A stretch of 64,000 bases of DNA from an uncultured Winogradskyella sp. (GTDB lineage Bacteria; Bacteroidota; Bacteroidia; Flavobacteriales; Flavobacteriaceae), in NCBI RefSeq assembly GCF_947495255.1, contig NZ_CANLYI010000012.1, forward strand, positions 1 through 64,000. The letters run 5' to 3'. Positions 38,477 to 47,167 of the stretch are shown here, one piece after another. The translations under genes and the position numbers were made by a program. Numbering within the stretch: position 1 is the stretch's first letter; each line of letters opens with the position of its first letter. Under the pieces are notes generated by a model. That model searched no databases and had not been told where the DNA came from. It was given only the letters and a program-made list of their open reading frames with translations.

Positions 38477-39457
38477 TTAATTTATATAACCCATCTCACG
38501 CATCCAATCATCATTAAACATTTTACCTACATAACGACTTCCATGATCATGAAATAAAACTACGACCACATCCTCTGGCTTAAAATGTTCTTTTAATTGT
38601 AAGACGCCTTTTATAGCAGAACCTGCAGAGTTTCCTAAAAACATACCTTCTTCTTTTGCTAAGCGTTGTGTGTAAACGCAAGCATCTTTATCTGTAACTT
38701 TAGTAAACCCATCTATAATATCGAAATCTACATTTTTAGGAAGAATATCTTCACCTATACCTTCTGTAACATAAGGATAGATTTCGTCTTCATCAAAAAT
38801 GCCTGTTTCGTGATATTTTTTAAATACAGAACCATACGTATCCACTCCCCAAATTTTAATATTTGGATTTTGTTCTTTTAAATACTTTCCAACGCCAGAA
38901 ATAGTTCCTCCTGTACCAACACCTACTACAAAATGCGTGATTTTACCATCGGTTTGTTTCCAGATTTCTGGACCTGTACTTTCGTAATGTGCTTTTGTAT
39001 TGCTTGGATTATCGTATTGATTAACGTACCAAGAATTTGGAGTTTCTTCACCTAAACGTTTTGAAACAGAATAATAACTTCTTGGGTCAGTTGGCTCTAC
39101 AGCTGTTGGGCAAACAATAACTTCTGCACCTACAGCACGCATAATATCAACCTTTTCTTTAGATTGTTTATCTGCCATAACAAAAATACATTTGTAGCCT
39201 TTTACTATGGCTGCTAATGCTAGTCCCATTCCGGTATTTCCAGATGTACCTTCAATGATAGTTCCTCCCGGTTTTAATCTTCCGTCAGCTTCTGCATCTT
39301 CAATCATCTGCAAAGCCATGCGATCTTTTACTGAATTTCCTGGGTTAAAAGTTTCGTATTTAGCAAGTACCAAACAAGGTAAGTCTTCCACTAGCTTATT
39401 CATTTTTACCAATGGTGTATTTCCTATTGTACCTAATATATTTTCTGCGTAATCCAT
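38477..39457 (-). CDS. Cystathionine beta-synthase-like PLP enzyme (or cysteine synthase)
   Basis: A 326-residue fold-type II PLP enzyme. The cofactor lysine is K44 (NPGNSVKDR), the substrate loop TSGNTG is 71-76 and the phosphate-binding GTGGT is 181-185. The parts after the core (EPTDPRSYYSVSKRL, EGIGEDILP, and the end DDWMREMGYIN) match cystathionine beta-synthase more than CysK or CysM. It lacks the C-terminal regulatory CBS pair. It would make cystathionine from serine and homocysteine, or cysteine from O-acetylserine. It has its own promoter and terminator. Confidence 0.88.
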   Translation of the reverse strand: MDYAENILGTIGNTPLVKMNKLVEDLPCLVLAKYETFNPGNSVKDRMALQMIEDAEADGRLKPGGTIIEGTSGNTGMGLALAAIVKGYKCIFVMADKQSKEKVDIMRAVGAEVIVCPTAVEPTDPRSYYSVSKRLGEETPNSWYVNQYDNPSNTKAHYESTGPEIWKQTDGKITHFVVGVGTGGTISGVGKYLKEQNPNIKIWGVDTYGSVFKKYHETGIFDEDEIYPYVTEGIGEDILPKNVDFDIIDGFTKVTDKDACVYTQRLAKEEGMFLGNSAGSAIKGVLQLKEHFKPEDVVVVLFHDHGSRYVGKMFNDDWMREMGYIN

Positions 39458-39565
39458 TTCTATTTATTATTGTTTATAAAGGTAAAATGCATTCGCCTTT
39501 AATATAACCTTAAAATTATTGAACCTTTTTCATAGGTTCATTTCATAATTGTTTTTTCGAAAGTG

Positions 39566-39573
39566 CAAAAATA
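39566..39573 (-). promoter_or_regulatory. -7 box upstream of the CBS-like gene
   Basis: TATTTTTG on the minus strand matches TAnnTTTG. It would give a leader of about 100 nt containing a TGAACCT/AGGTTCA hairpin (39520-39540). No known riboswitch was recognised in the leader. Confidence 0.4.
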
Positions 39574-39665
39574 AGTGAAAAGTTAAATGAATAAAGTTAA
39601 AAGTACGTTATTATGTTTTCTGCCTTTAACCTTTAGTAAAGCGAATATTAGCTCACAGCTAATTA

Positions 39666-40898
39666 TTAATCAAACCGAATAGCTTTAACTGGCGAAATTT
39701 TAGATATAATTACCGAAGGAATTAGTAACATCAATAAACAAGCAATAAATGTCCCAATGTTAAGAAGTAAAATATAATCTAAGCTGATATAAACAGGTGC
39801 TGTACTCACATAATAGGTATCAGGATTTAATGGAAATAGGCTGAAGTATTTCTGAGCGAAGAGTAATCCCAATCCAATAAGATTTCCCCAAAGTAATCCT
39901 AATCCAATAAGGTAAGACGCATTATAAAGAAATACTTTTCTTATCGTCCAATTAGAACTTCCTAGTGCTTTTAGAATCCCAATCATACTTGTACGCTCTA
40001 AGATTAAAACTAATAAAGCGGTAATCATGTTAATACCAGCTACAATAATCATAATGGCAATAATTCCGTAGGTATTATTATCAAAAATTTTAATCCACTC
40101 AAAAATTGTATAATATTTTCTGGTGATAGAAGTTGCATTTAAATCTGAAGGAATAGCTTTATAAACCTCTATAGACTTCTCATCAATTTCAGAAAAATCA
40201 TCAATAAATACCTCAAAATTTCCAACTTGATCAGTCTTCCATTTATTAAGTCGTTGTATATGCCTTAAATCAGCGATAAGAAATTTCTCATCGAGCTCTT
40301 GAAAACCTGAATTATAGATTCCTACAATTTCGAAATTCATAATTCTAGGCAACTTATCTAATTGCTCTCCAAAAACAGTCTGAAACTTATCATCTACTTT
40401 AAATCCTAAACGATTAGCCAAATAACTTGAAACTAAAACTTCTTCATTTCGCTTTTGTGTATAATCTGGTAATTGACCTTCAACTAAAAACTCTTTAAAG
40501 TATTCCCAATTATAATCTGCACCAACACCTTTTACAACCACACCTTCAAAATCAGTTTCGGTTCTAATAATTGCGAATTTTGTTGCTACACCTTGTATAT
40601 GCTTTATACCTTGTACACTAGTAAAATTAGGATAAAAATCTTGTTCTGTAGATATTGGAACTTGCGACTCGTCTGAAGCATTAGAATCATAATTAGTAAT
40701 ATCTATATGGCCATTAAAAGCCACAACTTTATCTCTAATTTTTTGCTGTAAACCTAAGCCAGTTGCTATAGCAATAAGCATTACAATGATACCAATAGCA
40801 ATTGCTGCGATACCAATTTTAATAATTGGTGCCGAAACACTACTTTTATACGTTTTATTGCCTATTATGCGTTTAGCTATAAATAACTCGAAATTCAA
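39666..40898 (-). CDS. FtsX-type ABC transporter permease, LolC/LolE-like
   Basis: A 410-residue inner-membrane protein with one N-terminal helix (about 25-50), a large periplasmic domain (about 55-270) and three C-terminal helices (about 280-400). The layout and the LILERTSMIGILKALG motif match LolC/LolE, which release lipoproteins from the inner membrane together with LolD. No ATPase gene is adjacent. Its start lies only 9 bp from the start of the divergent NamZ gene. Confidence 0.88.
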   Translation of the reverse strand: MNFELFIAKRIIGNKTYKSSVSAPIIKIGIAAIAIGIIVMLIAIATGLGLQQKIRDKVVAFNGHIDITNYDSNASDESQVPISTEQDFYPNFTSVQGIKHIQGVATKFAIIRTETDFEGVVVKGVGADYNWEYFKEFLVEGQLPDYTQKRNEEVLVSSYLANRLGFKVDDKFQTVFGEQLDKLPRIMNFEIVGIYNSGFQELDEKFLIADLRHIQRLNKWKTDQVGNFEVFIDDFSEIDEKSIEVYKAIPSDLNATSITRKYYTIFEWIKIFDNNTYGIIAIMIIVAGINMITALLVLILERTSMIGILKALGSSNWTIRKVFLYNASYLIGLGLLWGNLIGLGLLFAQKYFSLFPLNPDTYYVSTAPVYISLDYILLLNIGTFIACLLMLLIPSVIISKISPVKAIRFD

Positions 40899-40907
40899 AC
40901 TTAATAT

Positions 40908-42197
40908 ATGCTTTTAAAGGTTGTCAAAAATACAGTTTTATTCTCGATAATTATTGGGATTTTCTTCATTACAATTTCTTGTGGAAATAAGGTGAAGTCA
41001 GAAACTAGCGCAACAACATATCAGGACTTAAATGAAGAAGCTGCTTCAAGTGGTATTTCTGATATTGAAAACCCAATAAAAGAAACAAAAAAACAGATTA
41101 TTATTGGCGCTAATAGAACACAACTTTATTTACCACTATTAAAAAATAAACGTGTAGCTGTCGTTGCAAATCAGACTTCAGTAATTTTTAAAGGTGATAG
41201 TTACACTCATATAGTAGACTCATTAATACACTTAAATATTAATGTGAAGAAAGTGTTTGCACCTGAACATGGCTTTAGAGGAACTGCAGATGCTGGCGAA
41301 TTAGTAAAAGATGGTGTAGATACCAAAACAGGTTTACCAATCTATTCGCTACATGGTAAACATAAAAAACCTACAAAAGCACAGTTAGAAGATGTAGATA
41401 TCGTGATTTTTGATATTCAAGATGTTGGTGTTCGGTTTTACACTTACATTTCAACTTTACATTACGTTATGGAAGCTTGTGCTGAACAAAATATTCCTCT
41501 AATAATTTTAGACCGACCAAATCCTAACGGTAATTATATTGACGGTCCTGTTTTAGAACAAGAACATAGTAACTTTTTAGGTATGCATCCTATTCCTTTA
41601 ATCCATGGTATGACGTTAGGAGAATATGCAAAAATGATAAACGGTGAAGCATGGCTTAATAACGGTACCGTATGTAAAATTACAATTATAGAGGTAGATA
41701 ATTATTCGCACGAATCTATGTATAGCCTACCTATAAGACCTTCTCCTAACTTACCAAATGACCAATCAATAACGTTGTATCCTAGTTTAGGCTTGTTTGA
41801 AGGCACAAATATTAATGCTGGAAGAGGTACTGAGTTTCAATTTCAACGTTATGGTGCGCCATTTTTAGATAAAAATTACTATATCTTTAGTTATACTCCT
41901 ATTGCCAATTTTGGTGCAAAATATCCTAAGCACAAAAATGAAATTTGCTATGGAGCCGATTTATCCGAAGTAAAAGTAGAAAGACATTTTACTTTAAATT
42001 ATATTATGGATGCTTATAAGCATAGCATTGATAAACCTAAGTTTTTTAATACTTCTAATTTCACAGCACATGCTGGCACAAAGAAATTACAACAACAAAT
42101 TGAAGCAGGACTCTCTGAAAGTGACATAAAAGCAACTTGGCAAGAAGGTTTGAACGCGTTTAAAGTAGTAAGAAGTAAGTATTTAATCTATAATTGA
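40908..42197 (+). CDS. namZ: Exo-beta-N-acetylmuramidase NamZ-like lipoprotein (DUF1343)
   Basis: A 429-residue lipoprotein (ITISC, C25). The family motifs are complete: VFAPEHGFRG with the likely catalytic Glu, FDIQDVGVRFYTYISTLHY, LDRPNPNG, GRGTEFQFQR and FNTSNF-type ends. NamZ enzymes remove terminal MurNAc from peptidoglycan fragments, so this one is expected to help recycle cell wall in the periplasm. No MurQ-like partner is in the window. Its gene ends inside a small convergent gene. Confidence 0.88.
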   Translation: MLLKVVKNTVLFSIIIGIFFITISCGNKVKSETSATTYQDLNEEAASSGISDIENPIKETKKQIIIGANRTQLYLPLLKNKRVAVVANQTSVIFKGDSYTHIVDSLIHLNINVKKVFAPEHGFRGTADAGELVKDGVDTKTGLPIYSLHGKHKKPTKAQLEDVDIVIFDIQDVGVRFYTYISTLHYVMEACAEQNIPLIILDRPNPNGNYIDGPVLEQEHSNFLGMHPIPLIHGMTLGEYAKMINGEAWLNNGTVCKITIIEVDNYSHESMYSLPIRPSPNLPNDQSITLYPSLGLFEGTNINAGRGTEFQFQRYGAPFLDKNYYIFSYTPIANFGAKYPKHKNEICYGADLSEVKVERHFTLNYIMDAYKHSIDKPKFFNTSNFTAHAGTKKLQQQIEAGLSESDIKATWQEGLNAFKVVRSKYLIYN

Positions 42198-42347
42198 AAG
42201 ATTATTAGCATTTGTCTCAACAATTAATTCTTCTTTAGTATTGTTAGTGTCTTTTTCTAACTTAGAATTTTGGTGATGATGTAATGTGTATCCTAATAAG
42301 TACGTTAGTATTGCGACGAGGAAAATGCGGATTATATTTTTATACAT
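42183..42347 (-). CDS. Small predicted membrane protein (54 residues)
   Basis: ATG at 42347, stop TAA at 42183. The product has one hydrophobic helix (about 4-20, IIRIFLVAILTYLLGY), then HHH and a charged, Glu/Lys/Asn-rich tail. It fits a single-pass inner-membrane peptide. It overlaps the 3' end of namZ by 15 bp on the other strand and has no similarity I recognise. The hydrophobic-then-charged layout and clean codons speak for a real gene, but it is short. Confidence 0.45.
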   Translation of the reverse strand: MYKNIIRIFLVAILTYLLGYTLHHHQNSKLEKDTNNTKEELIVETNANNLSIID

Positions 42348-42506
42348 GATAATAAAAGACACAGTAAATGTGCGTGTGTTAATTCAATAAAATAGTTTTC
42401 CCTCAGTTTAAACTTAAGTTGAATTATTGGTTTACCAGTTAAAAATTCTACAAACTACATAAAAACAAGAAGAACTGTAGGTTTTTTCCGGTTTAGAGTA
42501 ATCCGA
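42348..42506. other. Rest of the 309-bp gap after namZ
   Basis: AT-rich spacer upstream of the 54-residue gene and downstream of the desaturase/GDPD fusion. Only a weak CTACA/TGTAG pairing with a long loop was seen (42452-42482); no clear terminator or gene. Confidence 0.5.
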
Positions 42507-44180
42507 CTATTTTAATATTTCAATTAATCGATTAGGATAATCAGTAATAATTCCATCGACATTCCATGATTTTACCTCATCCATATCTTTAACTTCATTA
42601 ACCGTCCAAGGAATAATTTTGTAACCCTCTTCTTGATATTGTTTTACAGAAGTTTCATTTAATAATTTAAAATAAGGACTGATAATTTCTGGTTGGTAAG
42701 ACAATGCTAGTAATTTTTCCTCTATATCCTCATTATCTTCAACCAATAAAGCGACTTCCATATTTGGCGCTTGCTTTTTTATTTCTTCGAGAATAGCTAA
42801 ATCAAAAGATTGAAGATTTACACGACTCATCATGTCATTCTTCTTTAATTCATCTAAAACTAAAGCCACATACGCTTTAGGTAAAGGCGTAAAAATATTG
42901 TAATATTCACGTTCAGATTTTATTTCAATATTAAATAAAACGTCAGAATTCTTTGCCTTAACCAAGTCGAAAACTTCAGACAGTAAAGGTTTGTATGTTT
43001 TTATCTTTTCTTGATTTGGATACGTTGGATGAATTTTAGAACCACAATCAAATTGCTTAATTTCATTATAATTCATTTTGTATAAATTATAATGTGTTTG
43101 TAATGAATCTGGAATAACACTTCCTTTGACATCTAAACATATCACCGGATTCATAAAAGGCTCATGAGAAACGACCACCTTGTAATCTTTAGATATAACA
43201 ATATCTAACTCCAAAGTGTTAACGCCTAAATCTATTGCTTTCTCAAAAGCTGGCAAGGAATTTTCAGGCAATAAACCTCTACAACCTCTATGACCTTGAA
43301 TATCAATTTTCTTTACCTCATTGTTACAGCTCATACATAAAAGTATTAAAAACCAAATTGTATTAATGTTCAATATTGGCAGAAAGGGTTGTTTGAGCAA
43401 ATGTTTAATATCGCTGTTTTTTACTTCATCTGGAAACACATCTACACCATAAACCAATTTATCGCGATCCAAGTACATATAAGTACCAAACACACGATCC
43501 CAAACACTAAAAATGTTCCCGTAATTAGAATCTGTATATGGCAATCTATAATGATGATGCGTTTTGTGCATATCTGGAGAAATAATAAAATAACTCAAAG
43601 CTTTATCTAAACCTTTTGGTAATTTTATATTAGCATGTGTAAATTGAGTAAACACCAAGGACATTGCTTGGTATAACATTACTAAAGCGATTGGTGTGCC
43701 AACAACAAAAACGCCTAATAATGTAAAAGCAAATCTTATTAAGCTTTCTACAGGATGATGTCTATTGGCTGTTGTAGTATCTACTTTATGATCTGTGTGG
43801 TGAACTAAATGAACCATCCAAAGTGGTTTTACCTTATGCTCCACACAATGCGCCAAATACGCACCAAAAAAGTCGAGTAAAAAAACACCTAACAAAGCAT
43901 ACAACCATAAAGGCATCTGTGGCAGCCAATTAATAATACCAAAATCGTTTGCTTTTACCCAATCTGCAGAACCTAAAAGTAAAAATGCTAACGTAAAATT
44001 TATAATGATTGTTGTTAATGTAAAAAACAGATTTGGCCATGCATGTTTCCATTTTTTATAATCGAATTTAAATAAAGGAAAACCAGCTTCTAACAACCAA
44101 AAAAAAGTAAGTCCACCGACCAAACTGAGACTTCTATGTAGAGACGGAATGGTTTCGAAGTAATTAATGATGTTTTCCAA
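42507..44180 (-). CDS. Sterol desaturase/fatty-acid hydroxylase fused to glycerophosphodiester phosphodiesterase
   Basis: One open frame of 557 codons. Residues 1-250 form a multi-helix membrane di-iron hydroxylase with the His boxes H111-x3-H115, H124-x2-HH, H141-H142 and H205-x2-HHH. Residues 292-557 form a GDPD with GHRGCRG (296-302), PENSLPAF (305-312), E324/D326 and a catalytic H339. The joint (271-285, NINTIWFLILLCMSC) is a textbook lipoprotein signal with C285 as lipid site. An in-frame TTG (43373, codon 270) would give a free 288-residue GDPD lipoprotein. So either this is a true fusion or two coupled genes share one frame. The listed start is TTG at 44180, directly after the stop of the upstream gene; no early ATG is present. 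Confidence 0.85.
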   Translation of the reverse strand: MENIINYFETIPSLHRSLSLVGGLTFFWLLEAGFPLFKFDYKKWKHAWPNLFFTLTTIIINFTLAFLLLGSADWVKANDFGIINWLPQMPLWLYALLGVFLLDFFGAYLAHCVEHKVKPLWMVHLVHHTDHKVDTTTANRHHPVESLIRFAFTLLGVFVVGTPIALVMLYQAMSLVFTQFTHANIKLPKGLDKALSYFIISPDMHKTHHHYRLPYTDSNYGNIFSVWDRVFGTYMYLDRDKLVYGVDVFPDEVKNSDIKHLLKQPFLPILNINTIWFLILLCMSCNNEVKKIDIQGHRGCRGLLPENSLPAFEKAIDLGVNTLELDIVISKDYKVVVSHEPFMNPVICLDVKGSVIPDSLQTHYNLYKMNYNEIKQFDCGSKIHPTYPNQEKIKTYKPLLSEVFDLVKAKNSDVLFNIEIKSEREYYNIFTPLPKAYVALVLDELKKNDMMSRVNLQSFDLAILEEIKKQAPNMEVALLVEDNEDIEEKLLALSYQPEIISPYFKLLNETSVKQYQEEGYKIIPWTVNEVKDMDEVKSWNVDGIITDYPNRLIEILK

Positions 44181-45083
44181 TCAGTTTATATTTAGGTTAA
44201 TAATCTTTTGTGCTTTCTTCAAATTTACTGAAGAAATCTTAGATTCCCATACTGCAGCATTAGTTTCATCCTCTAAGATCTTATAAGCAGTGAAATACAA
44301 AAATGCCACAAATGACTGATTGGTTGTTTCTACAGTCTCAGCATCCATACGTTTTAATTGTCTCAGCACTTTTTTAGGACGCTTGGTAATTAAACTTTGC
44401 TGAATCTTTAAAAGCTCTACACGTTGTTTTAATGCTAAATGATTTTCTTCTGAATCTGATTCTAAAAATGCTTGAGTTTCATCTAAATAAATATTTGACA
44501 ACCTAATGATATCAACTCTCACATTATCTTTCATATACATTGAAAAATCTAAGTATTTTGAAGCTAAATAATAGGCCGAATAAAAGTCTTGTTCTTGACG
44601 GTAACCATTTAACTCTAGTGCTATAAATTCTGTATTTAGAGCATACTTCTGTATCATTACAGAAATGTTTTCTAAATCTTCAGATGTGTCATTTACATTT
44701 AAAATGTTACCATTTACATCTAATATTTTAATAGAATCGTCATTAAACTTGTCTATATAGCGCTGACTTCTTTTACCCTTAATTTTCTCATATAAATCTG
44801 CGTATTGATACTCACTAACAATAACTGGTATAAAATTTTTCCAAATAACAGGACTTACTGTTTCATCCTCAAATAAGTTGTTTACAAAAACAATATTGCC
44901 TTGGTCGTCATTTACAAAAACCGGATATTGAAATTCTGTAGTTTCCTCCCAAACCATCAAAATCATTTTATTCTCAACAGATGCTAAACTTTGTGCAATT
45001 TCTAAATTAGTCATCCATGCCTGAGCAAACGAACCATTTACTGTAAAAAGAATAAATACTGCTTTTATAAAGAGCTTTCTCAT
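44181..45083 (-). CDS. Exported protein of unknown function
   Basis: A 300-residue protein with a signal peptide (1-20, GSFAQ-A). An N-terminal part around MILMVWEETTEFQYPVFVNDD is reminiscent of thioredoxin-like proteins of Bacteroidota but lacks a CxxC pair. The C-terminal half is helical and repeat-like. I do not recognise a family with confidence. Its stop codon abuts the TTG start of the desaturase/GDPD frame, so the two are translationally coupled. Confidence 0.75.
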   Translation of the reverse strand: MRKLFIKAVFILFTVNGSFAQAWMTNLEIAQSLASVENKMILMVWEETTEFQYPVFVNDDQGNIVFVNNLFEDETVSPVIWKNFIPVIVSEYQYADLYEKIKGKRSQRYIDKFNDDSIKILDVNGNILNVNDTSEDLENISVMIQKYALNTEFIALELNGYRQEQDFYSAYYLASKYLDFSMYMKDNVRVDIIRLSNIYLDETQAFLESDSEENHLALKQRVELLKIQQSLITKRPKKVLRQLKRMDAETVETTNQSFVAFLYFTAYKILEDETNAAVWESKISSVNLKKAQKIINLNIN

Positions 45084-45136
45084 ATGTGATTTTTTTTAAC
45101 GGTTTATCATCAAAAATTATTCCTAAATACTAAAAA

Positions 45137-45631
45137 CTAGAATTGAATACGTTTTTTCATTTCTTCAACAATATTGAATGCAGCCGGACAAATAGCAACA
45201 TTTTTCAATGTTAAATTAGAAATCTGTTGAAACTTCTTTCTATCTGTATGCGGAAATTCTCTGCATGCTTTTGGTCTTACATCATAAATAGAACAGTAAT
45301 TATCCGAGCCTAAAAATGTGCAAGGCACAGACTGTAATACATAATCATTCTCTTCATCTAAGTGCAAATACGTTTCAATAAATTGCTGCTCTTTCATTTT
45401 AAAAGATTTTGCAATACGCTGAATATCTTTATCTGTAAATAAAGGTCCTGTAGTTTTACAACAGTTAGCACACTCTAAGCAATCTGTGCGTTCAAACTCT
45501 TCTTCGTGTAATTCTTGCATTATATAGTCTAACTGCTTTGGTGGTTTCTTTTTTAGCTTAGTAAAAAAGGTTTTATTCTCCTTATGCTTATCTTTGGCGA
45601 GCTTTGGAAGGTTATTAATTTGGTCTTGCAT
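45137..45631 (-). CDS. YkgJ-family cysteine cluster protein
   Basis: A 164-residue cytoplasmic protein with the cysteine set of the CxxCxxCC family: CLECANCCKTTGP (about 51-63), PCTFLGSDNYCSIYDVRPKACREFP, and AICPA. Such proteins bind zinc or an iron-sulfur cluster; the reaction is unknown. A Lys-rich N-terminal extension precedes the domain. It is divergent from a methyltransferase gene 70 bp away. Confidence 0.88.
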   Translation of the reverse strand: MQDQINNLPKLAKDKHKENKTFFTKLKKKPPKQLDYIMQELHEEEFERTDCLECANCCKTTGPLFTDKDIQRIAKSFKMKEQQFIETYLHLDEENDYVLQSVPCTFLGSDNYCSIYDVRPKACREFPHTDRKKFQQISNLTLKNVAICPAAFNIVEEMKKRIQF

Positions 45632-45701
45632 AAAACAAATTTAAGTAAAGTTCTCGATACATTTTCGAGAAAACTCGAAATCAATAGAACGCACAAAAAC
45701 T

Positions 45702-46406
45702 ATGAATAAGGATATTTTTGGAAAAGCATTATTAGATTACCAGAACGGAAACTATTCTATAGATATTATAACGTCTACTAATATTTCGGATGAAGACACT
45801 TTACCACTTCCTTATTTATTTAGAGACTATGCTGAAATGCCAAAATTAGAGCAAAAAGCTTTGCAGTTATCTAAAGGAAATATTTTAGATGTTGGCTGTG
45901 GTTCTGGTAGTCACTCGTTGTGGTTACAAGATAAAGGCTTAAATGTAAAAGCCATTGATAACTCTAAAGGTGCTATTGAAGTATCTAAGAAACGTGGTGT
46001 TACTAATACTCAATTAAAACCTCTTTTAGAAGAAACCGAAACTTTTGATACCATATTATTATTGATGAATGGCACTGGAATTTTTCAAGAATTATCTCAG
46101 GTTGCTCAAAACTTGAAGCATTTAAAATCGCTATTAAAACCCGAAGGACAAATTCTTATTGATTCTTCTGACATTTCTTATATGTATGAGGACGAAGATG
46201 GTGGACAATGGTTAGATTTAAACCATGGTTATCCTGGAGAATTAGATTATTTCTTATCTTATAAAGGCGAAAAAGAAGATGCTATGAAATGGTTATATCT
46301 CGACTTTGAAACTTTGAAAACAGCTTGTTTAACTATTGGGTTACAATGTGAAAAAGTTATGGATGGTGAGCATTTTGATTATTTAGCGAGGATATGTTTC
46401 AATTAA
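45702..46406 (+). CDS. Class I SAM-dependent methyltransferase
   Basis: A 234-residue enzyme with SAM-binding motif I ILDVGCGSGSHSLWL (about 61-75), an acidic residue after KAIDNS, and the post-motif FDTILLLMNGTGIF. It has a small-molecule methyltransferase layout, substrate unknown. Its last 24 bp overlap the 3' end of the convergent lipoprotein gene. Confidence 0.85.
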   Translation: MNKDIFGKALLDYQNGNYSIDIITSTNISDEDTLPLPYLFRDYAEMPKLEQKALQLSKGNILDVGCGSGSHSLWLQDKGLNVKAIDNSKGAIEVSKKRGVTNTQLKPLLEETETFDTILLLMNGTGIFQELSQVAQNLKHLKSLLKPEGQILIDSSDISYMYEDEDGGQWLDLNHGYPGELDYFLSYKGEKEDAMKWLYLDFETLKTACLTIGLQCEKVMDGEHFDYLARICFN

Positions 46407-47138
46407 ACGTATTGGCACATCAAATGAAACGGACGACCGAACCACCTCTCCCAAATAAATTCCCGATTCCCATTTATGAACTCCATTAATCTTAATCATT
46501 AAAGCATCATTAATAATTGGCTCTCTAGTTTCTGCGTTCTTGAATTTAACATCACTGATAACTCCATTCTTTTCAATTATAAAAGAAATTTCGCAATAGT
46601 TTTTTTTATTATAATGATCGACTTCAAAATCGGCAAAACCCAAATATTCTATAAAATCAATTTCTTTATTTTCAATTATAAATCTTGGTTGTTTATGAAG
46701 TATCCATGACCAATATACTTTACCTGAATCCATCTCAGGTTTAATATCCCTTATAAATTCTTTAGTTTTTCTAAATTCATCTATCGCACCCAATTTAGCT
46801 ACCTCAAAGATATCATTCCCATACTCCTCATAGATGAGCTCTTTAATCTTTTCCCTATAACATTTTGAACCTTCCAAAACAACACATCCACCAAGACTAA
46901 GAATAATTCCATAATTTTCAACTAAATATTCTCGATAAAACTCTTTAAATCCATCTGTCTTTATTACAGAAATCAATCCATACGAAATCAACTCATACTT
47001 ACCTGAATTAGCATCCTTAATCGCTTCGGTAATTCCTTCTTCACAAGAAAATATATAATACTTAATTGTACCCTTATTAGTTCTACAAGATGTAATTAGC
47101 AAGAAGAATATTGATATACTTAAAACTATGTTTTTCAT
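46383..47138 (-). CDS. Lipoprotein with TonB-C-like end
   Basis: A 251-residue lipoprotein (LITSC, C18). The last 80 residues (CEISFIIEKNGVISDVKFKNA...VPIRLIE) follow the pattern of TonB C-terminal-like domains common in Bacteroidota envelope proteins. The middle part is not recognised. It is convergent with, and overlaps by 24 bp, the methyltransferase gene, and lies 29 bp downstream of the amidohydrolase gene. Confidence 0.7.
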   Translation of the reverse strand: MKNIVLSISIFFLLITSCRTNKGTIKYYIFSCEEGITEAIKDANSGKYELISYGLISVIKTDGFKEFYREYLVENYGIILSLGGCVVLEGSKCYREKIKELIYEEYGNDIFEVAKLGAIDEFRKTKEFIRDIKPEMDSGKVYWSWILHKQPRFIIENKEIDFIEYLGFADFEVDHYNKKNYCEISFIIEKNGVISDVKFKNAETREPIINDALMIKINGVHKWESGIYLGEVVRSSVSFDVPIRLIETYPR

Positions 47139-47167
47139 ACATTATTAAAAACGATAGTATCTCTTGC

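Noticed and set aside
42507..44180. Sequencing error explaining the desaturase/GDPD frame
   Set aside because: No frameshift is needed: both domains are complete in one frame. A missed stop codon remains possible, so this is kept as a finding rather than called an error.
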